A stretch of 64,000 bases of DNA, taken from contig JARKOC010000138.1 of assembly GCA_029975915.1 (NCBI GenBank), positions 62,001 through 126,000 on the forward strand, written 5' to 3'. The notes beneath the pieces were generated by a model. The model had not been told where the DNA came from and made no database searches. It saw nothing but the letters and a program-made list of their open reading frames with translations. A program made the translations under genes and the position numbers. Numbering within the stretch: the first letter of the stretch is position 1; every line of letters begins with the position of its first letter. Positions 19,167 through 28,609 of the stretch are shown piece by piece. This DNA is from Bryobacteraceae bacterium. Its GTDB lineage: Bacteria; Acidobacteriota; Terriglobia; Bryobacterales; Bryobacteraceae.

Positions 19167-20074
19167 TAGCTGATGCTTCCGGGCGCGTGATTGGCTCGGG
19201 CCGGTCCGGGCCCTGCAACCATGTCGCCGCCAGCGAAGCGCGCAACAAGTTCATCCGCGTCATCGCCCAGTGCGTCGGCGAGGCCCGGCGCGCCGCGGGG
19301 CTCGAACCGGATTCTCCGTTCGAAGGCGCGTGTCTCGGCTTCTCCGGCGGCCCCGCCGACAAGGACGCCATCATCGCCGAGATCCTCCAAATCAAGCACC
19401 GTTTTGTCACCCATGACGGGTTGATCGCGCTCACCGGCGCCACGTCAGGCGCACCCGGTGTCATCACCATCGGCGGCACCGGATCGATCAGCTTCGGCCG
19501 CAACGCGCAAGGCCGCATGGGCCGCGTCGGCGGCTGGGGGTTCATCTTTGGCGACGAGGGCGGCGGGTTTGATCTGGTCCGGCAGGCGCTTCGTGCGGCC
19601 CTGCGCATGGAGGAGGGATGGGGACCAAAGACGGCGCTGCACGCACTCCTACTCGAAGCCGGACAATCCCGGAATGCGAACGAGTTGCTGCACAAGTTTT
19701 ATACGCCCGAGTTTCCCCGCGACAAGGTGGCATCCATGACGCCTCTCATCGAACAGGCTGCCAAGGATGGGGATCAAGTCGCCGCCGACCTGCTCTCGGT
19801 CGCCGCCCAGCAGCTGGCATCCTCTTCGGCCGCCTGCCGGAGGATGCTGTTCGACGATGCCGAACCGGCGCGCATTTCCTGGGTCGGAGGGGTCTTCAAG
19901 ATTGACGCCGTGCTGGAGCGTTTCAAGACCCTGACGGAATCGAACACGATGAACCGTGTCGGCCCACCCGACCACGGTCCCGCGGCAGGTGCGCTGCTCG
20001 AAGCCTACCGTGTGGCCGGATTAGCATTGCCCCAATTGAGCGGCCTGCCGGACGAAAAGCCGAAAACGGTCTAG
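19112..20074 (+). CDS. BadF/BadG-type ATPase, N-acetylglucosamine kinase-like
   Basis: Protein of 320 residues of the ASKHA fold. Phosphate-binding motifs are GVDGGQSSTTALIAD at the N-terminus and IGGTGSISFGRN with GGWGFIFGDEGGGFDL in the middle, a combination seen in bacterial and eukaryotic GlcNAc kinases. A GGAGAG ribosome-binding site precedes the ATG although it lies inside the previous gene. The sialidase-like gene that follows 58 bases later fits a role in amino-sugar salvage (inference). BadF-type 2-hydroxyacyl-CoA dehydratase activators share the fold but normally carry an iron-sulphur cysteine pair that I do not see. Confidence 0.85.
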   Translation: MSQLFLGVDGGQSSTTALIADASGRVIGSGRSGPCNHVAASEARNKFIRVIAQCVGEARRAAGLEPDSPFEGACLGFSGGPADKDAIIAEILQIKHRFVTHDGLIALTGATSGAPGVITIGGTGSISFGRNAQGRMGRVGGWGFIFGDEGGGFDLVRQALRAALRMEEGWGPKTALHALLLEAGQSRNANELLHKFYTPEFPRDKVASMTPLIEQAAKDGDQVAADLLSVAAQQLASSSAACRRMLFDDAEPARISWVGGVFKIDAVLERFKTLTESNTMNRVGPPDHGPAAGALLEAYRVAGLALPQLSGLPDEKPKTV

Positions 20075-20132
20075 CCGCCGGAGTTGATACTGGACGTTCA
20101 CCAGCCAGACTTCCAAAAGGAGTTCTCCATCA

Positions 20133-21266
20133 ATGCGATTCATACTAACCTTCGCCGCGGCGGCTGCCCTGACCGCCACGCTTCCCTCGGCCGCGCAGAC
20201 CGCCGCCCAGGTGAACCATGTCCCCGTCTACAAACAGCCCGGCCGTTACGGCGGCTGGCCCGCGAATCACGGCATCTGGTCGTGGGGCAATGAGATCGTC
20301 GTGGGATTCGAAGCCGGTTACTTCAAGGCCAACGAACAGGGCCACGCCATCGACTACACCAAGCCGGCTGAGCACCTCCTTGCCCGCTCGCTCGATGGCG
20401 GCAAGACATGGACGACCGAAAAGCCGGAAGGACTGAAGCCCCCGCCCGGATCGAGACAGGCCAACGTGCCCACGGAGGAGGGTAGGCCCGTCACGGACTG
20501 CCCCGGCGGGATTGTTTTCACCGCCAAGGGATTTGCCCTCACGGCGCGGATGGCCAACATCCACACCGGCCCTTCCCGTTTCTACTATTCGCTTGACAAG
20601 GGCAAATCCTGGAACGGCCCTTTCAGCCTGCCTGATTTCGGCACGCCCGGCATCGCCGCCCGCACCGACTATCTGGTGAACGGCAAGCATGACCTGACCA
20701 TGTTCCTGACAGCCGCGAAGTCAAACAAGCGCGAAGGCCGCGTCATTGCGGTTCGGACACGTGACGGCGGCAAGACGTGGACGTTTGAAGGTTGGGTCGG
20801 ACCTGAGCCCGAGGGCAACGACTTCGCCATCATGCCATCGTCGGTCAGGTTGTCGAAAACTGAGATCCTGACTGCCGTCCGCCACCGCACGTTCATTGAC
20901 CTCTACCGCTCAACCGACGACGGCAAAACCTGGACCTTTGTCACCAAGCCCGCGCCAGACACGGGCCGCGGCAACCCGCCGTCGATGTTGAAACTGAAGG
21001 ACGGCCGGCTGGCGCTGATCTACGGCTACCGCGCCGAGCCTTACGGAATCCGTGCGCGCCTGAGTAGCGATTCGGGAGCCACGTGGAGCGAAGAGATCGT
21101 TCTGCGCGCCGATGCCGGCAACTGGGATCTCGGTTACCCGCGGTCCGTGCAGCGGCCCGATGGCAAGATCGTGACCATTTACTACTACAACGATTCGAAA
21201 GACGCCGAGCGATACATCGGCGCGACCATCTGGGATCCAGGCAAAGGCTCCGGCACGGCCAAGTAG
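20133..21266 (+). CDS. Secreted sialidase-like BNR-repeat protein
   Basis: Protein of 377 residues with a signal peptide (MRFILTFAAAAALTATLPSAAQ). At least five Asp-box motifs are visible (SLDGGKTW, SLDKGKSW, TRDGGKTW, STDDGKTW, SSDSGATW), which define the six-bladed propeller of sialidases and BNR proteins. An arginine-rich active site was not traced, so exo-sialidase activity is only likely, not shown. A strong Shine-Dalgarno, AAAAGGAG, lies 9 bases upstream. The GlcNAc-kinase-like gene immediately before it supports a glycan-scavenging role. Confidence 0.85.
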   Translation: MRFILTFAAAAALTATLPSAAQTAAQVNHVPVYKQPGRYGGWPANHGIWSWGNEIVVGFEAGYFKANEQGHAIDYTKPAEHLLARSLDGGKTWTTEKPEGLKPPPGSRQANVPTEEGRPVTDCPGGIVFTAKGFALTARMANIHTGPSRFYYSLDKGKSWNGPFSLPDFGTPGIAARTDYLVNGKHDLTMFLTAAKSNKREGRVIAVRTRDGGKTWTFEGWVGPEPEGNDFAIMPSSVRLSKTEILTAVRHRTFIDLYRSTDDGKTWTFVTKPAPDTGRGNPPSMLKLKDGRLALIYGYRAEPYGIRARLSSDSGATWSEEIVLRADAGNWDLGYPRSVQRPDGKIVTIYYYNDSKDAERYIGATIWDPGKGSGTAK

Positions 21267-21303
21267 ACGGCTGTCCAGCCTCAGGCGCTTCAACATGAAA
21301 GAA

Positions 21304-21335
21304 CCCCGCCAGCAGCGGGCCGGCGGGGCGTTTCA
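21304..21335. terminator. Two-way intrinsic terminator between sialidase-like gene and secDF
   Basis: A perfect 7-bp stem CCCCGCC / GGCGGGG (21304-21310 and 21322-21328) with an 11-base loop is followed by CGTTTC on the plus strand and by TTCTTTC on the minus strand. It sits between two convergent genes ending at 21266 and 21355, exactly where a shared terminator is expected. Confidence 0.75.
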
Positions 21336-21354
21336 TTCCGGCAGGCCGGGCTTG

Positions 21355-24135
21355 TCAGGCCGTACGCACCGCCTGCTTGCGGCCCGGTTGGTCAGTCCGC
21401 TTCCGCCACTCGACCATCAGGGCGCTGGCGACAAAGATCGACGAGTAGGTTCCGACGATGATGCCCGCCAGGAGAGTGAACGCGATGCCGTTCAGCACAT
21501 CGCCGCCAAGGAAGTAAAGCGCTAGACAGGCCAGTAGGGTTGGGCCGGCGGTGAGCAGCGTCCTGCTCAACGTCTGATTGATCGACTGGTTGACGAGGTC
21601 GAGGAAGGAGACTCTTCCTCTCGCCGTGTTCTCGTTCTCCCGGACGCGGTCTAGGACGACGATCTTGTCATTCATCGAGTAACCGATCAGCGTCAACAGC
21701 GCCGCCAGGATGTTCAGGTTGAGTTCGCGTCCGGTAAGCGACAATAGGCCTAGCGTGATCACGACGTCGTGGATCGTCGCCACGACCGCTGTCACGCCAC
21801 CCACCAGCCGGAACCGGAAGGCGATGTAAACAAGCATTCCGGCCAGCGCGCCAAGAGTCGCCATCAACGCCTGCCTGCGCAGTTGTTCGCCTGCTCGCGG
21901 ACCGACCATCTCGACCGAACGAATCTGGAAAGTGCCGAGCGCCGCCTTGGATTTCAGCCGTTCGATGACATCATCGGTCACCCCTGAGACTTGCTTCAAG
22001 TCGTGCCAGTTCCGGATAATTCCGCCTCGTTCCCTGTCGCGGAATGCGAGCATGCGCGCGGCGAGGCTCTCCGGCGAACTGTCGGTCTCGCCCAGCGCTT
22101 CGGCCACCACCGCGGGCGGAGCGTTGTTGAAGTCCAGCTTGCCCGCGGTATTGCCGTATTTCTCGGTCAACGTTGCGCGGATCAGAGCGCGGGCGCGCTC
22201 CAGCGTCTGCTCGTCCGCCAGTTGCGTTCCGATGATGAACTCACCCGTCCCCTGAGTCTCTTGAACAGAGATTTCGCCGGCGATCTTGGAAGAAAGAACC
22301 GCCCGGACCTCATCGATCGGAGGCTTGGGCGAAAAGCGCACTTCAGTCAGCGTGCCGCCTCGGAAGTCGAGTCCATACTCAATCCCGCCGTGGCTCCACA
22401 AGCTGCCGATACTAACCGCAAGCATGAGCACCGACAACCCCAATGTCAGGCGCCTTTTGTTCAAGAAGGCAATGTTTGGGGATTCGAAAAGCTCCCGGCC
22501 TCCGCTGCGCGGCCAGATGCTCAGCGATTTGATCTGCCGTTTCCGCCAGATCTGCCAGTCGAAAATCGCCCGAGAGACGAAGACGGCTGTGAACAGGTTC
22601 GCCACCAGGCCGATCACGAGTGTCACGGCGAATCCGCGGACTGGGCCCGTACCGAACATGAACAGAAAGGCGCTGGCGACCACCGTTGTGACGTGCGTAT
22701 CCACGATGGTGACGAAGGCCCGCTGGAAGCCGGCGGCAATGGCCTGGGGTACGGCCCTGCCTGAGCGCAATTCTTCCTTGATACGCTCAAAAATCAGCAC
22801 ATTCGAATCCACCGCCATGCCGATCGAAAGAACCAGGCCGGCGATGCCTGGTAGCGTCCAGGTGGCGTCGATGTAGCTCAGAACGGACACCGTGAGGATG
22901 GTGTTCAGCAGCAGGGCGAAAACGGCGTTCCATCCCGCACCGCGGTAGTAGACGATCATCGAGGCGATGACGAGCGCCAAGCCAACCAAACCGGCAGTAA
23001 GGCCCCGGCGGATCGAATCCGCGCCAAGCGACGGCCCGACGACGCGTTCCTCGATCACCTTGATGCCTGCCGGCAGCGCGCCGGCGCGGAGGTTCAGCGC
23101 CAGATCCGACGCCTCTTCCTGGCTTCCGGAGCCAGTGATGCGCCCCTGATCCGAGATCTTGTTCTCGATCACCGGCGCGCTCAGCACGTAGTTGTCCAGT
23201 ACGATCGCAAGCCGGTTGCGAATGTTGGCCTCCGTGAACCGTTCAAACCGTCCCGCCGCCTCCTGCGTCAGCACGAAGCCCGTATCCCAGCTCATCCCGT
23301 TTTCATTCTGTTGAGGCCGGGCGTCCCGCAGATCCCGGCCGGTGACGACAGGTGACCGGGCCAACAACCACCAGACGTCGCCTTCAGACGACCGCTGGGC
23401 GCCCTGCACCAGCCGAGTTCCGATGGGCAGCACGCCTCCATGGGCCGCCATGGCATCCTGCTGAGAAGGATACGGTCCACCCTTCACCGCGCACAGTTCG
23501 AGCATCGCCGAGGTCTGCAAGATCGCTTTCACGCGAGCCGGGTCGTCGACCCCGGGCAATTGGACCAGCACTTCGGCTTCGCCTTCCGATCCGCCGCGCT
23601 GCTGCACGCTCGCCTCAGCCACGCCGAGTCCGTTCACCTTCCGGTTCAGCGTCTCCATCGTCTGCGTGAGGGTATCCTGGCGCAGCGCGATCTCGGCTTC
23701 CTTTTTGATGGTGATGCGATAGGCGCCCGCGGCTGACTGAGCAACGTGCCAGCGGTCGCCGGCTGCGTCCCGGATCGTGTTCAGCGCCTCTCCCATCTGC
23801 TGACCCCCAATACCCCGGATCTGCATGGCGATGGTCCCGGCCATGTCGAAGGTGGACGGGTCGTTGCGGTCGATCGATTCGTACGTGATCTGCTTGGCGG
23901 ACATCGCGTTTCTGATCCGCTCCATCGCCTGGTCGGCTTCGGCTTTGAAGGCGTCCTGCACTTGGACTTGCATGACCATGAGGCTGCCGCCTTTGAGGTC
24001 GAGTCCAAGCCTGATGTTGTTTGACCAGTTTTTCAACAGATCCTGCTGTGATGCCGGCATTCCGGTGATGCCGATGATGCTCATAACGACGATTGCCAGA
24101 ATCAGCAACCATTTCCAACGAAGATTCGAGGGCAT
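21355..24135 (-). CDS. secDF: Fused protein-export subunit SecDF
   Basis: Protein of 926 residues from the ATG at 24135, which has a strong AAGGAAGG Shine-Dalgarno; an upstream in-frame start lacks one. SecD forms the first half (GLDLKGG near the N-terminus, large periplasmic domain, then GLVLSIGMAVDSNVLIFERIKEE) and SecF the second (GLDFRGGTLTEV, GYSMNDKIVVLDRVREN). Together with SecYEG it uses the proton gradient to pull proteins across the inner membrane. SecF contains about 60 additional residues between its first periplasmic strands and SVEMVGP, with a helix-hairpin-like KQVSGVTDDVIERLKS. Fusion into one chain is known in several phyla. Confidence 0.95.
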   Translation of the reverse strand: MPSNLRWKWLLILAIVVMSIIGITGMPASQQDLLKNWSNNIRLGLDLKGGSLMVMQVQVQDAFKAEADQAMERIRNAMSAKQITYESIDRNDPSTFDMAGTIAMQIRGIGGQQMGEALNTIRDAAGDRWHVAQSAAGAYRITIKKEAEIALRQDTLTQTMETLNRKVNGLGVAEASVQQRGGSEGEAEVLVQLPGVDDPARVKAILQTSAMLELCAVKGGPYPSQQDAMAAHGGVLPIGTRLVQGAQRSSEGDVWWLLARSPVVTGRDLRDARPQQNENGMSWDTGFVLTQEAAGRFERFTEANIRNRLAIVLDNYVLSAPVIENKISDQGRITGSGSQEEASDLALNLRAGALPAGIKVIEERVVGPSLGADSIRRGLTAGLVGLALVIASMIVYYRGAGWNAVFALLLNTILTVSVLSYIDATWTLPGIAGLVLSIGMAVDSNVLIFERIKEELRSGRAVPQAIAAGFQRAFVTIVDTHVTTVVASAFLFMFGTGPVRGFAVTLVIGLVANLFTAVFVSRAIFDWQIWRKRQIKSLSIWPRSGGRELFESPNIAFLNKRRLTLGLSVLMLAVSIGSLWSHGGIEYGLDFRGGTLTEVRFSPKPPIDEVRAVLSSKIAGEISVQETQGTGEFIIGTQLADEQTLERARALIRATLTEKYGNTAGKLDFNNAPPAVVAEALGETDSSPESLAARMLAFRDRERGGIIRNWHDLKQVSGVTDDVIERLKSKAALGTFQIRSVEMVGPRAGEQLRRQALMATLGALAGMLVYIAFRFRLVGGVTAVVATIHDVVITLGLLSLTGRELNLNILAALLTLIGYSMNDKIVVLDRVRENENTARGRVSFLDLVNQSINQTLSRTLLTAGPTLLACLALYFLGGDVLNGIAFTLLAGIIVGTYSSIFVASALMVEWRKRTDQPGRKQAVRTA

Positions 24136-24277
24136 GTAAAGTCCTTCCTTGTTCGGATCAAGTTTCCGTTGCTCTTTGAAACGCACTCACAGAGGGGCAT
24201 TGCTACTCCCATGGGGCAAGTGAGGGCGATCGGCTTCCGATTGCGGCAACGCGGGCATTCCGCGTCCGCGGGCAAGA

Positions 24278-24649
24278 TTAGAGGAAGGAATACTGCGGAG
24301 GAGAACGGCCGGAGTGCGAAGCGCCGAAGGCGGGCCGCGCCATGGCTGCCTGGCCGGAGGTTACATTCCCGCTGCTCCGAAGCAGCGGGGCGACACCTGC
24401 CGGGGTGAGCACACCGGCAGGCGAATCGGAGCGTGGTGAGGTGCGCTCGCTATGAGAGTTGGCGAGCAGGACAAGCGCGTCGGTGGCCGGCTTGTTCGGC
24501 GTCGCGCCGGTGCTTTGGCGCGCAGGAGCGGCGCTGACCAGCCTCCCTGATGCCTCGATGCTGCAGGCCTGCGGTGTTAACGCCGGAACTGCGAACATGA
24601 GCAGGACTGGAATACCGCACTGCCAGATTCTTGCAGCGAACTTGCTCAC
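24278..24649 (-). CDS. Possible small secreted protein
   Basis: A frame of 123 residues could begin at the GTG at 24649 and has a signal-like start (VSKFAARIWQCGIPVLLMFAVPALTPQA). The remainder is rich in Ser, Ala, Pro and Arg without recognisable motifs. The Shine-Dalgarno is weak and the frame could be chance in GC-rich DNA. If unreal, the gap between secDF and the next gene would be about 590 bases with no other clear feature. Confidence 0.35.
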   Translation of the reverse strand: MSKFAARIWQCGIPVLLMFAVPALTPQACSIEASGRLVSAAPARQSTGATPNKPATDALVLLANSHSERTSPRSDSPAGVLTPAGVAPLLRSSGNVTSGQAAMARPAFGASHSGRSPPQYSFL

Positions 24650-24723
24650 ATCTTTAAGGTAGCAGGGCGGCGAGCACCAGTCGAGAGTTCCCGTGTCTTC
24701 ACACCTGTGCTTCAATATCACCA

Positions 24724-25527
24724 ATGGACTCCCCGCATGAAGCCGTGCTGGAGTGTCGCAACTGCGGCCAGAGCCTCGACAGCGCCTACTGCCCGTCCTG
24801 TGGCGAACCGCGCCACGACGCTCATGAATGGTCATGGCATCACTTCGCCCACCATGCTTTCCACGAGTTCACCCATGTGGATTCCAAGATCTTCCGTACT
24901 TTCTGGTTGCTCTTCCGCCGCCCTGGATTCCTCACCGGCGAATATTGGGCAGGCCGCCGCACATCATTCATTCGTCCATTGAGGCTTTACATCATCGCGG
25001 CCGCAATCCATCTCCTCGCTGTCAGCTCCGGCTTCTATGCCGTTGATTTCATTCGCATCGGCGAATCCTCTCAACGGCTCGACAAGCTGGTGGAAGTGAT
25101 TGCCGCTCGCGCCAATATCCCCAAGTCAGTCGCCGGTGAGCAGTTGAATCACCAGTTTCAGAGGATTTACGGCGGCGCCCAGTATTTCGCTGTCGCGTTG
25201 TTTGCACTGTTTCCCTGGTTGCTCTACCGCAAGCGCAACCCGTATTACATCCAGCACCTGATTTTCGCACTTCACCTCTACACCTTCTGGTTCCTGGTGT
25301 CCGCCATGACTGGCCTGGTCTTCGCTAACCGTCCTTGGTTGCGGTCCCCGATGGCGTTGATCACAACTGCGTATTTGTTCTTTGCCGTCCGCCGCCTCTA
25401 TGCAGAGCGTTTCTGGACGGCCTTGTGGAAGTCGGTCGTGCTTCGGATTGGACACATGCTCGCGGAGTTCTTGGCGATCGCCGCTGGGCTGGCCGGAGCC
25501 ATTTTCTGGGCGCTCGCCCGACACTGA
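24724..25527 (+). CDS. Zinc-ribbon membrane protein of the DUF3667 type
   Basis: Protein of 267 residues. Two CxxC pairs at the N-terminus (CRNCG, CPSCG) form a zinc ribbon, followed by a conserved HEWSWHHFAHHAFHEFTHVDSKIFRTF stretch and LLFRRPGFLTGEYWAGRR, which are typical of DUF3667 membrane proteins. Four to five hydrophobic helices follow (about residues 85-105, 155-170, 180-205, 210-225 and 240-265). Function unknown; the family is widespread in Bacteroidota and Acidobacteriota. Confidence 0.85.
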   Translation: MDSPHEAVLECRNCGQSLDSAYCPSCGEPRHDAHEWSWHHFAHHAFHEFTHVDSKIFRTFWLLFRRPGFLTGEYWAGRRTSFIRPLRLYIIAAAIHLLAVSSGFYAVDFIRIGESSQRLDKLVEVIAARANIPKSVAGEQLNHQFQRIYGGAQYFAVALFALFPWLLYRKRNPYYIQHLIFALHLYTFWFLVSAMTGLVFANRPWLRSPMALITTAYLFFAVRRLYAERFWTALWKSVVLRIGHMLAEFLAIAAGLAGAIFWALARH

Positions 25528-25542
25528 ATCCGTGCCGCTGCG

Positions 25543-26709
25543 TCACTGCTGCGCTTGCTTCACCGGCGCCGCGGCCCGTTTCGGCAAACGCTTCGGCGCC
25601 AGTTCCGCGATGAGCGTCCCCAGTTTGTTTCTCAACTCGGCGTGTTCACTCCGGCCTTCGTCTAACAGCGCCAGCGCCTTGCTGTAAAGCGAGCGAGCTT
25701 CCTTCTGCCGTTGCTGCCGGACCAGTTCGCCTGCCTGCCTGGCCAGCCCGCTGGCGTGAAACAATGCCCTGAGTGCGACTGCCTTGGCTTCAGCCGGCGT
25801 CGCATCCGCCTCGCGGCCCCAATCCCTGTAAAGACTCGCAATCTTGTCCAGGGTGAGAATCACCATCGGGTGTTCAACTCCAGTTGTCTGCACCCAAGAG
25901 TTCAGCAGCCGGTTATATACGTGCTCCGCCTCGGCGTGCTTCTTCTGCCCGTACAGCGCGTATGCCAGGCCATCGAGCGCCGAAACAAGGTCGATGTGGT
26001 CACGCCCCTGCGACCGCTCCCGGATCAGCACAGCCCGCCGGTAGGCTTCCTCGGCCTTTCCGTATTCCCGAGCCTGCAAGGAATAGACGCCGAGCCGCTC
26101 CAGTTCCGTCGTCAGCCAGGGATGCCACTCCCCCAATTGCGCGCTGCGGACCCGGACCGCCCGCTCCGAGAGGTAAACCGCCGCCGTCTTCTCGCCCATC
26201 GCGGAATAGACTTGCGCCTGGCGGCTCAATACGTCGCCCAATCTTGGATCGACGACATTCTTGGATTCCTTCAAATACTCCTGCTCGATGGATGCCAACA
26301 GCGCCGCCGCTCTGCTGTATTCCTTCCGCCACTCAAGGATCGCCGCCATCTCCAGCCTGTCATCGGCCAGGTCGACAAGCGTAGCCCGCTCGTAGCGTTC
26401 GCGCCAGTTCATGGCCCTCTCCAGGCTCTGCTCGGCCTGTTCATACTCCCCCAGAGACGATTGCGCCCCCGCCAGGGCCTTCAACACTTCGTAGCGGATG
26501 CGCGACTCTGCCGGACCGGCCTCCGACAAGACTTTGGCCTCTTCCAGCGCCGCACGCGCGGCTGCGTGATCCCCCTTCTGTTGGGCCGCCAGCCCGTCTT
26601 CAAAGCGCTTTGAAGCAGTCGGCGCGGACAACTCGGCTTCCTGCGCGGCACAGACCAGAAGACCGGCCGCGGCCGCCACACAAATAGCCATGCATCGCGT
26701 AAAGCCCAT
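25543..26709 (-). CDS. Secreted tetratricopeptide-repeat protein
   Basis: Protein of 388 residues with a signal peptide (MGFTRCMAICVAAAAGLLVCAAQ). The rest is helical with at least six TPR-like units (RFEDGLAAQQKGDHAAARAAL, AGAQSSLGEYEQAEQSLERAM, LGVYSLQAREYGKAEEAYRRA, LAYALYGQKKHAEAEHVYNRL). It is likely a periplasmic scaffold for protein contacts. No enzymatic domain is present. It is convergent with the DUF3667 gene (16-base gap) and divergent from the DUF3108 gene. Confidence 0.85.
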   Translation of the reverse strand: MGFTRCMAICVAAAAGLLVCAAQEAELSAPTASKRFEDGLAAQQKGDHAAARAALEEAKVLSEAGPAESRIRYEVLKALAGAQSSLGEYEQAEQSLERAMNWRERYERATLVDLADDRLEMAAILEWRKEYSRAAALLASIEQEYLKESKNVVDPRLGDVLSRQAQVYSAMGEKTAAVYLSERAVRVRSAQLGEWHPWLTTELERLGVYSLQAREYGKAEEAYRRAVLIRERSQGRDHIDLVSALDGLAYALYGQKKHAEAEHVYNRLLNSWVQTTGVEHPMVILTLDKIASLYRDWGREADATPAEAKAVALRALFHASGLARQAGELVRQQRQKEARSLYSKALALLDEGRSEHAELRNKLGTLIAELAPKRLPKRAAAPVKQAQQ

Positions 26710-26789
26710 AGATCTACAACCCGGTCTTTCCGATCTTACCGCGCCTGTAAAGTTTGCCCCTGACGCGCCACATTTGCCAGACTGAGGAT

Positions 26790-27515
26790 GTGAATTGCTC
26801 CCTTCCAGCCTCCGCGCTCATGTTGTGCGCGCTCCTCGGAGCCGCGGCAGGGGCTCAGGGCGCGGCGGAAACGCTTCACTACGGGGCTGAATGGCGCCTG
26901 CTGCGATCGGGTGAAGTGAGCCTCACCTTTTCACCCGGCCAAAATCAACTCACTCTCAGAACGGTCGGCCTGGTCTCGACATTGATCAAGGTGGAAGATC
27001 GGTACACGTCCACCTACGCCGATGGGTATTGCTCGACGTCTTTGTTGCTCGATAGCCGCGAGGGCCGCAAGCACCGCGAAACCAAGGTTGACTATGACCG
27101 GGCAGCGAAGCGGCTCGCCTACCTCGAGCGGGACGTTAAAGCCGGCAAAACGCTGTCATACAAAGAGATGGAAATCCCGGCGTGCGTCCACGAGGTTACC
27201 AGTGCGCTGCTCAGGCTGCGCCGTATGAAGCCTGAACCCGGCGCGACCATCGAACTGCCCGTCTCCGACGGCAAGAAGTTGATCTCAGCCCGTGTCGATT
27301 CGCTCGCACGTGAAAAGGTCAAGACCCCGGCCGGCCAGTTTGACACCATCAAGTACGAAGCGTTCCTCTTTAATGGGCAACTCTATCGCCGCAAGGGCCG
27401 TCTCTTCGTTTGGTTGACCGACGACGACAGGCGCCTGCCGGTGCAGATCCGCATCCAGTTGCCTTTCTACATCGGCACGGTCACACTTCAACTGGAAAAG
27501 ATTAGTTCCGAATAG
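26790..27515 (+). CDS. Exported DUF3108 protein
   Basis: Protein of 241 residues from the GTG at 26790; a TTG at 26754 is an alternative start. A signal peptide is followed by LHYGAEWRLLRSGEVSLTF and a beta-rich body with DRYTSTYADGYCSTSLLLDSREGRKHRE, TPAGQFDTIKYEAFLFNGQLYRRKGRLFVWLTDD and VPVQIRIQ-like final strands. This is the DUF3108 pattern, a periplasmic lipid-binding-like beta-barrel of unknown function. The stop is three bases before the SGNH hydrolase gene, suggesting an operon of three exported proteins through 29715. Confidence 0.82.
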   Translation: MNCSLPASALMLCALLGAAAGAQGAAETLHYGAEWRLLRSGEVSLTFSPGQNQLTLRTVGLVSTLIKVEDRYTSTYADGYCSTSLLLDSREGRKHRETKVDYDRAAKRLAYLERDVKAGKTLSYKEMEIPACVHEVTSALLRLRRMKPEPGATIELPVSDGKKLISARVDSLAREKVKTPAGQFDTIKYEAFLFNGQLYRRKGRLFVWLTDDDRRLPVQIRIQLPFYIGTVTLQLEKISSE

Positions 27516-27517
27516 CC

Positions 27518-28609
27518 ATGTTCAATTCAGCTCCACTTCGAACCGCGGTCCTGGCGTGGGCCGTGCTTGCAGCCATGCCACTGGCCGGCTTTCAGAATGT
27601 TCCCGTCCTCACGCACGACCAGGCCAAGGCACAGTACCGGCGATCCATTGAATTGATGGAGTCGGCCGGCTTCGCCATGCCCGAACTCGCCCGCGCCGGA
27701 GCGCCACTGATCGAGAATATGCGCCAGACCATGGATAGCCTTGACTTTCTCGGTTATCGCTCCGCGCAGCTCCACTACCGCATGATCGCCAACCTGCGCG
27801 CGTTTTTGATGGTCTCCGACGCCGTTCCCAAGCCGGTTCCCTTCCCCGAGGCTTCCCGCCGCCAGTTGGGTGAGTTGCGCGACAACCTGGCTTCTTTTGA
27901 GGTGTACTTCCAGGCCCAGATCGAGGACTTGCAGCGATCGCTCCGTGAACCGGATCGCGACAACGTGCGCCGTTACGCCGAAGCCAATGCGACCTTGCCC
28001 GCCCGCCGTCCAGGCCAATCGCGCGTCGTCTTCTTCGGCGATTCGATCACCGACGGCTGGCGGCTCAATGAGTACTTCCCGAACCGTGATTTCATCAACC
28101 GGGGCATCTCCGGACAGATCACCTCTCAAATGCTGGCCCGGTTCCTGCCCGATGTCGTGGCCAACAAGCCGGATGCCGTCCTGATCCTCGCCGGCACCAA
28201 CGACATCGCTCGCGGAACGCCGCCCTCGACGATCCAATCGAACTTGACGGCCATCGCCGACCTCGCCGATCACTATAAAGTCAAACCCATCTTCGCTTCC
28301 ATCCTGCCGGTCTCGGATTATCACAAGGGCGTCCATCCGAGCTATGAACGTTCGCCTCAACGCCCTCTGGCGGCTATCAATGCCATGAACGAATGGCTCA
28401 AGGCCTTCTGCGCCCGCAGGAATTATGTCTATCTGGACTATTTCACAAGCCTTGCCGACCAGGCCGGCCACATGAAGGCCGATTACGCCGACGACGGGCT
28501 GCACCCTAACCCCACCGGTTACCGAGTGATGGCCCCGCTGGCCCTGGCGGCTCTCGAAAAAGCGCTCGGCCCGGCACAACCTCAGAAGCGGAGCCGCCGT
28601 CTATTCTAA
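27518..28609 (+). CDS. Exported SGNH/GDSL hydrolase
   Basis: Protein of 363 residues with a hydrophobic leader. The GDSIT block places the nucleophile at S176, the oxyanion Asn is N228 in AGTND, and the catalytic pair is D326 and H329 in DDGLHP. These enzymes deacetylate or hydrolyse esters of carbohydrates and lipids. An additional helical region of about 150 residues lies in front of the catalytic domain (QYRRSIELMESAGFAMPELA...), with no family recognised. Stop and next start share one base (TAATG at 28607-28611). Confidence 0.9.
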   Translation: MFNSAPLRTAVLAWAVLAAMPLAGFQNVPVLTHDQAKAQYRRSIELMESAGFAMPELARAGAPLIENMRQTMDSLDFLGYRSAQLHYRMIANLRAFLMVSDAVPKPVPFPEASRRQLGELRDNLASFEVYFQAQIEDLQRSLREPDRDNVRRYAEANATLPARRPGQSRVVFFGDSITDGWRLNEYFPNRDFINRGISGQITSQMLARFLPDVVANKPDAVLILAGTNDIARGTPPSTIQSNLTAIADLADHYKVKPIFASILPVSDYHKGVHPSYERSPQRPLAAINAMNEWLKAFCARRNYVYLDYFTSLADQAGHMKADYADDGLHPNPTGYRVMAPLALAALEKALGPAQPQKRSRRLF

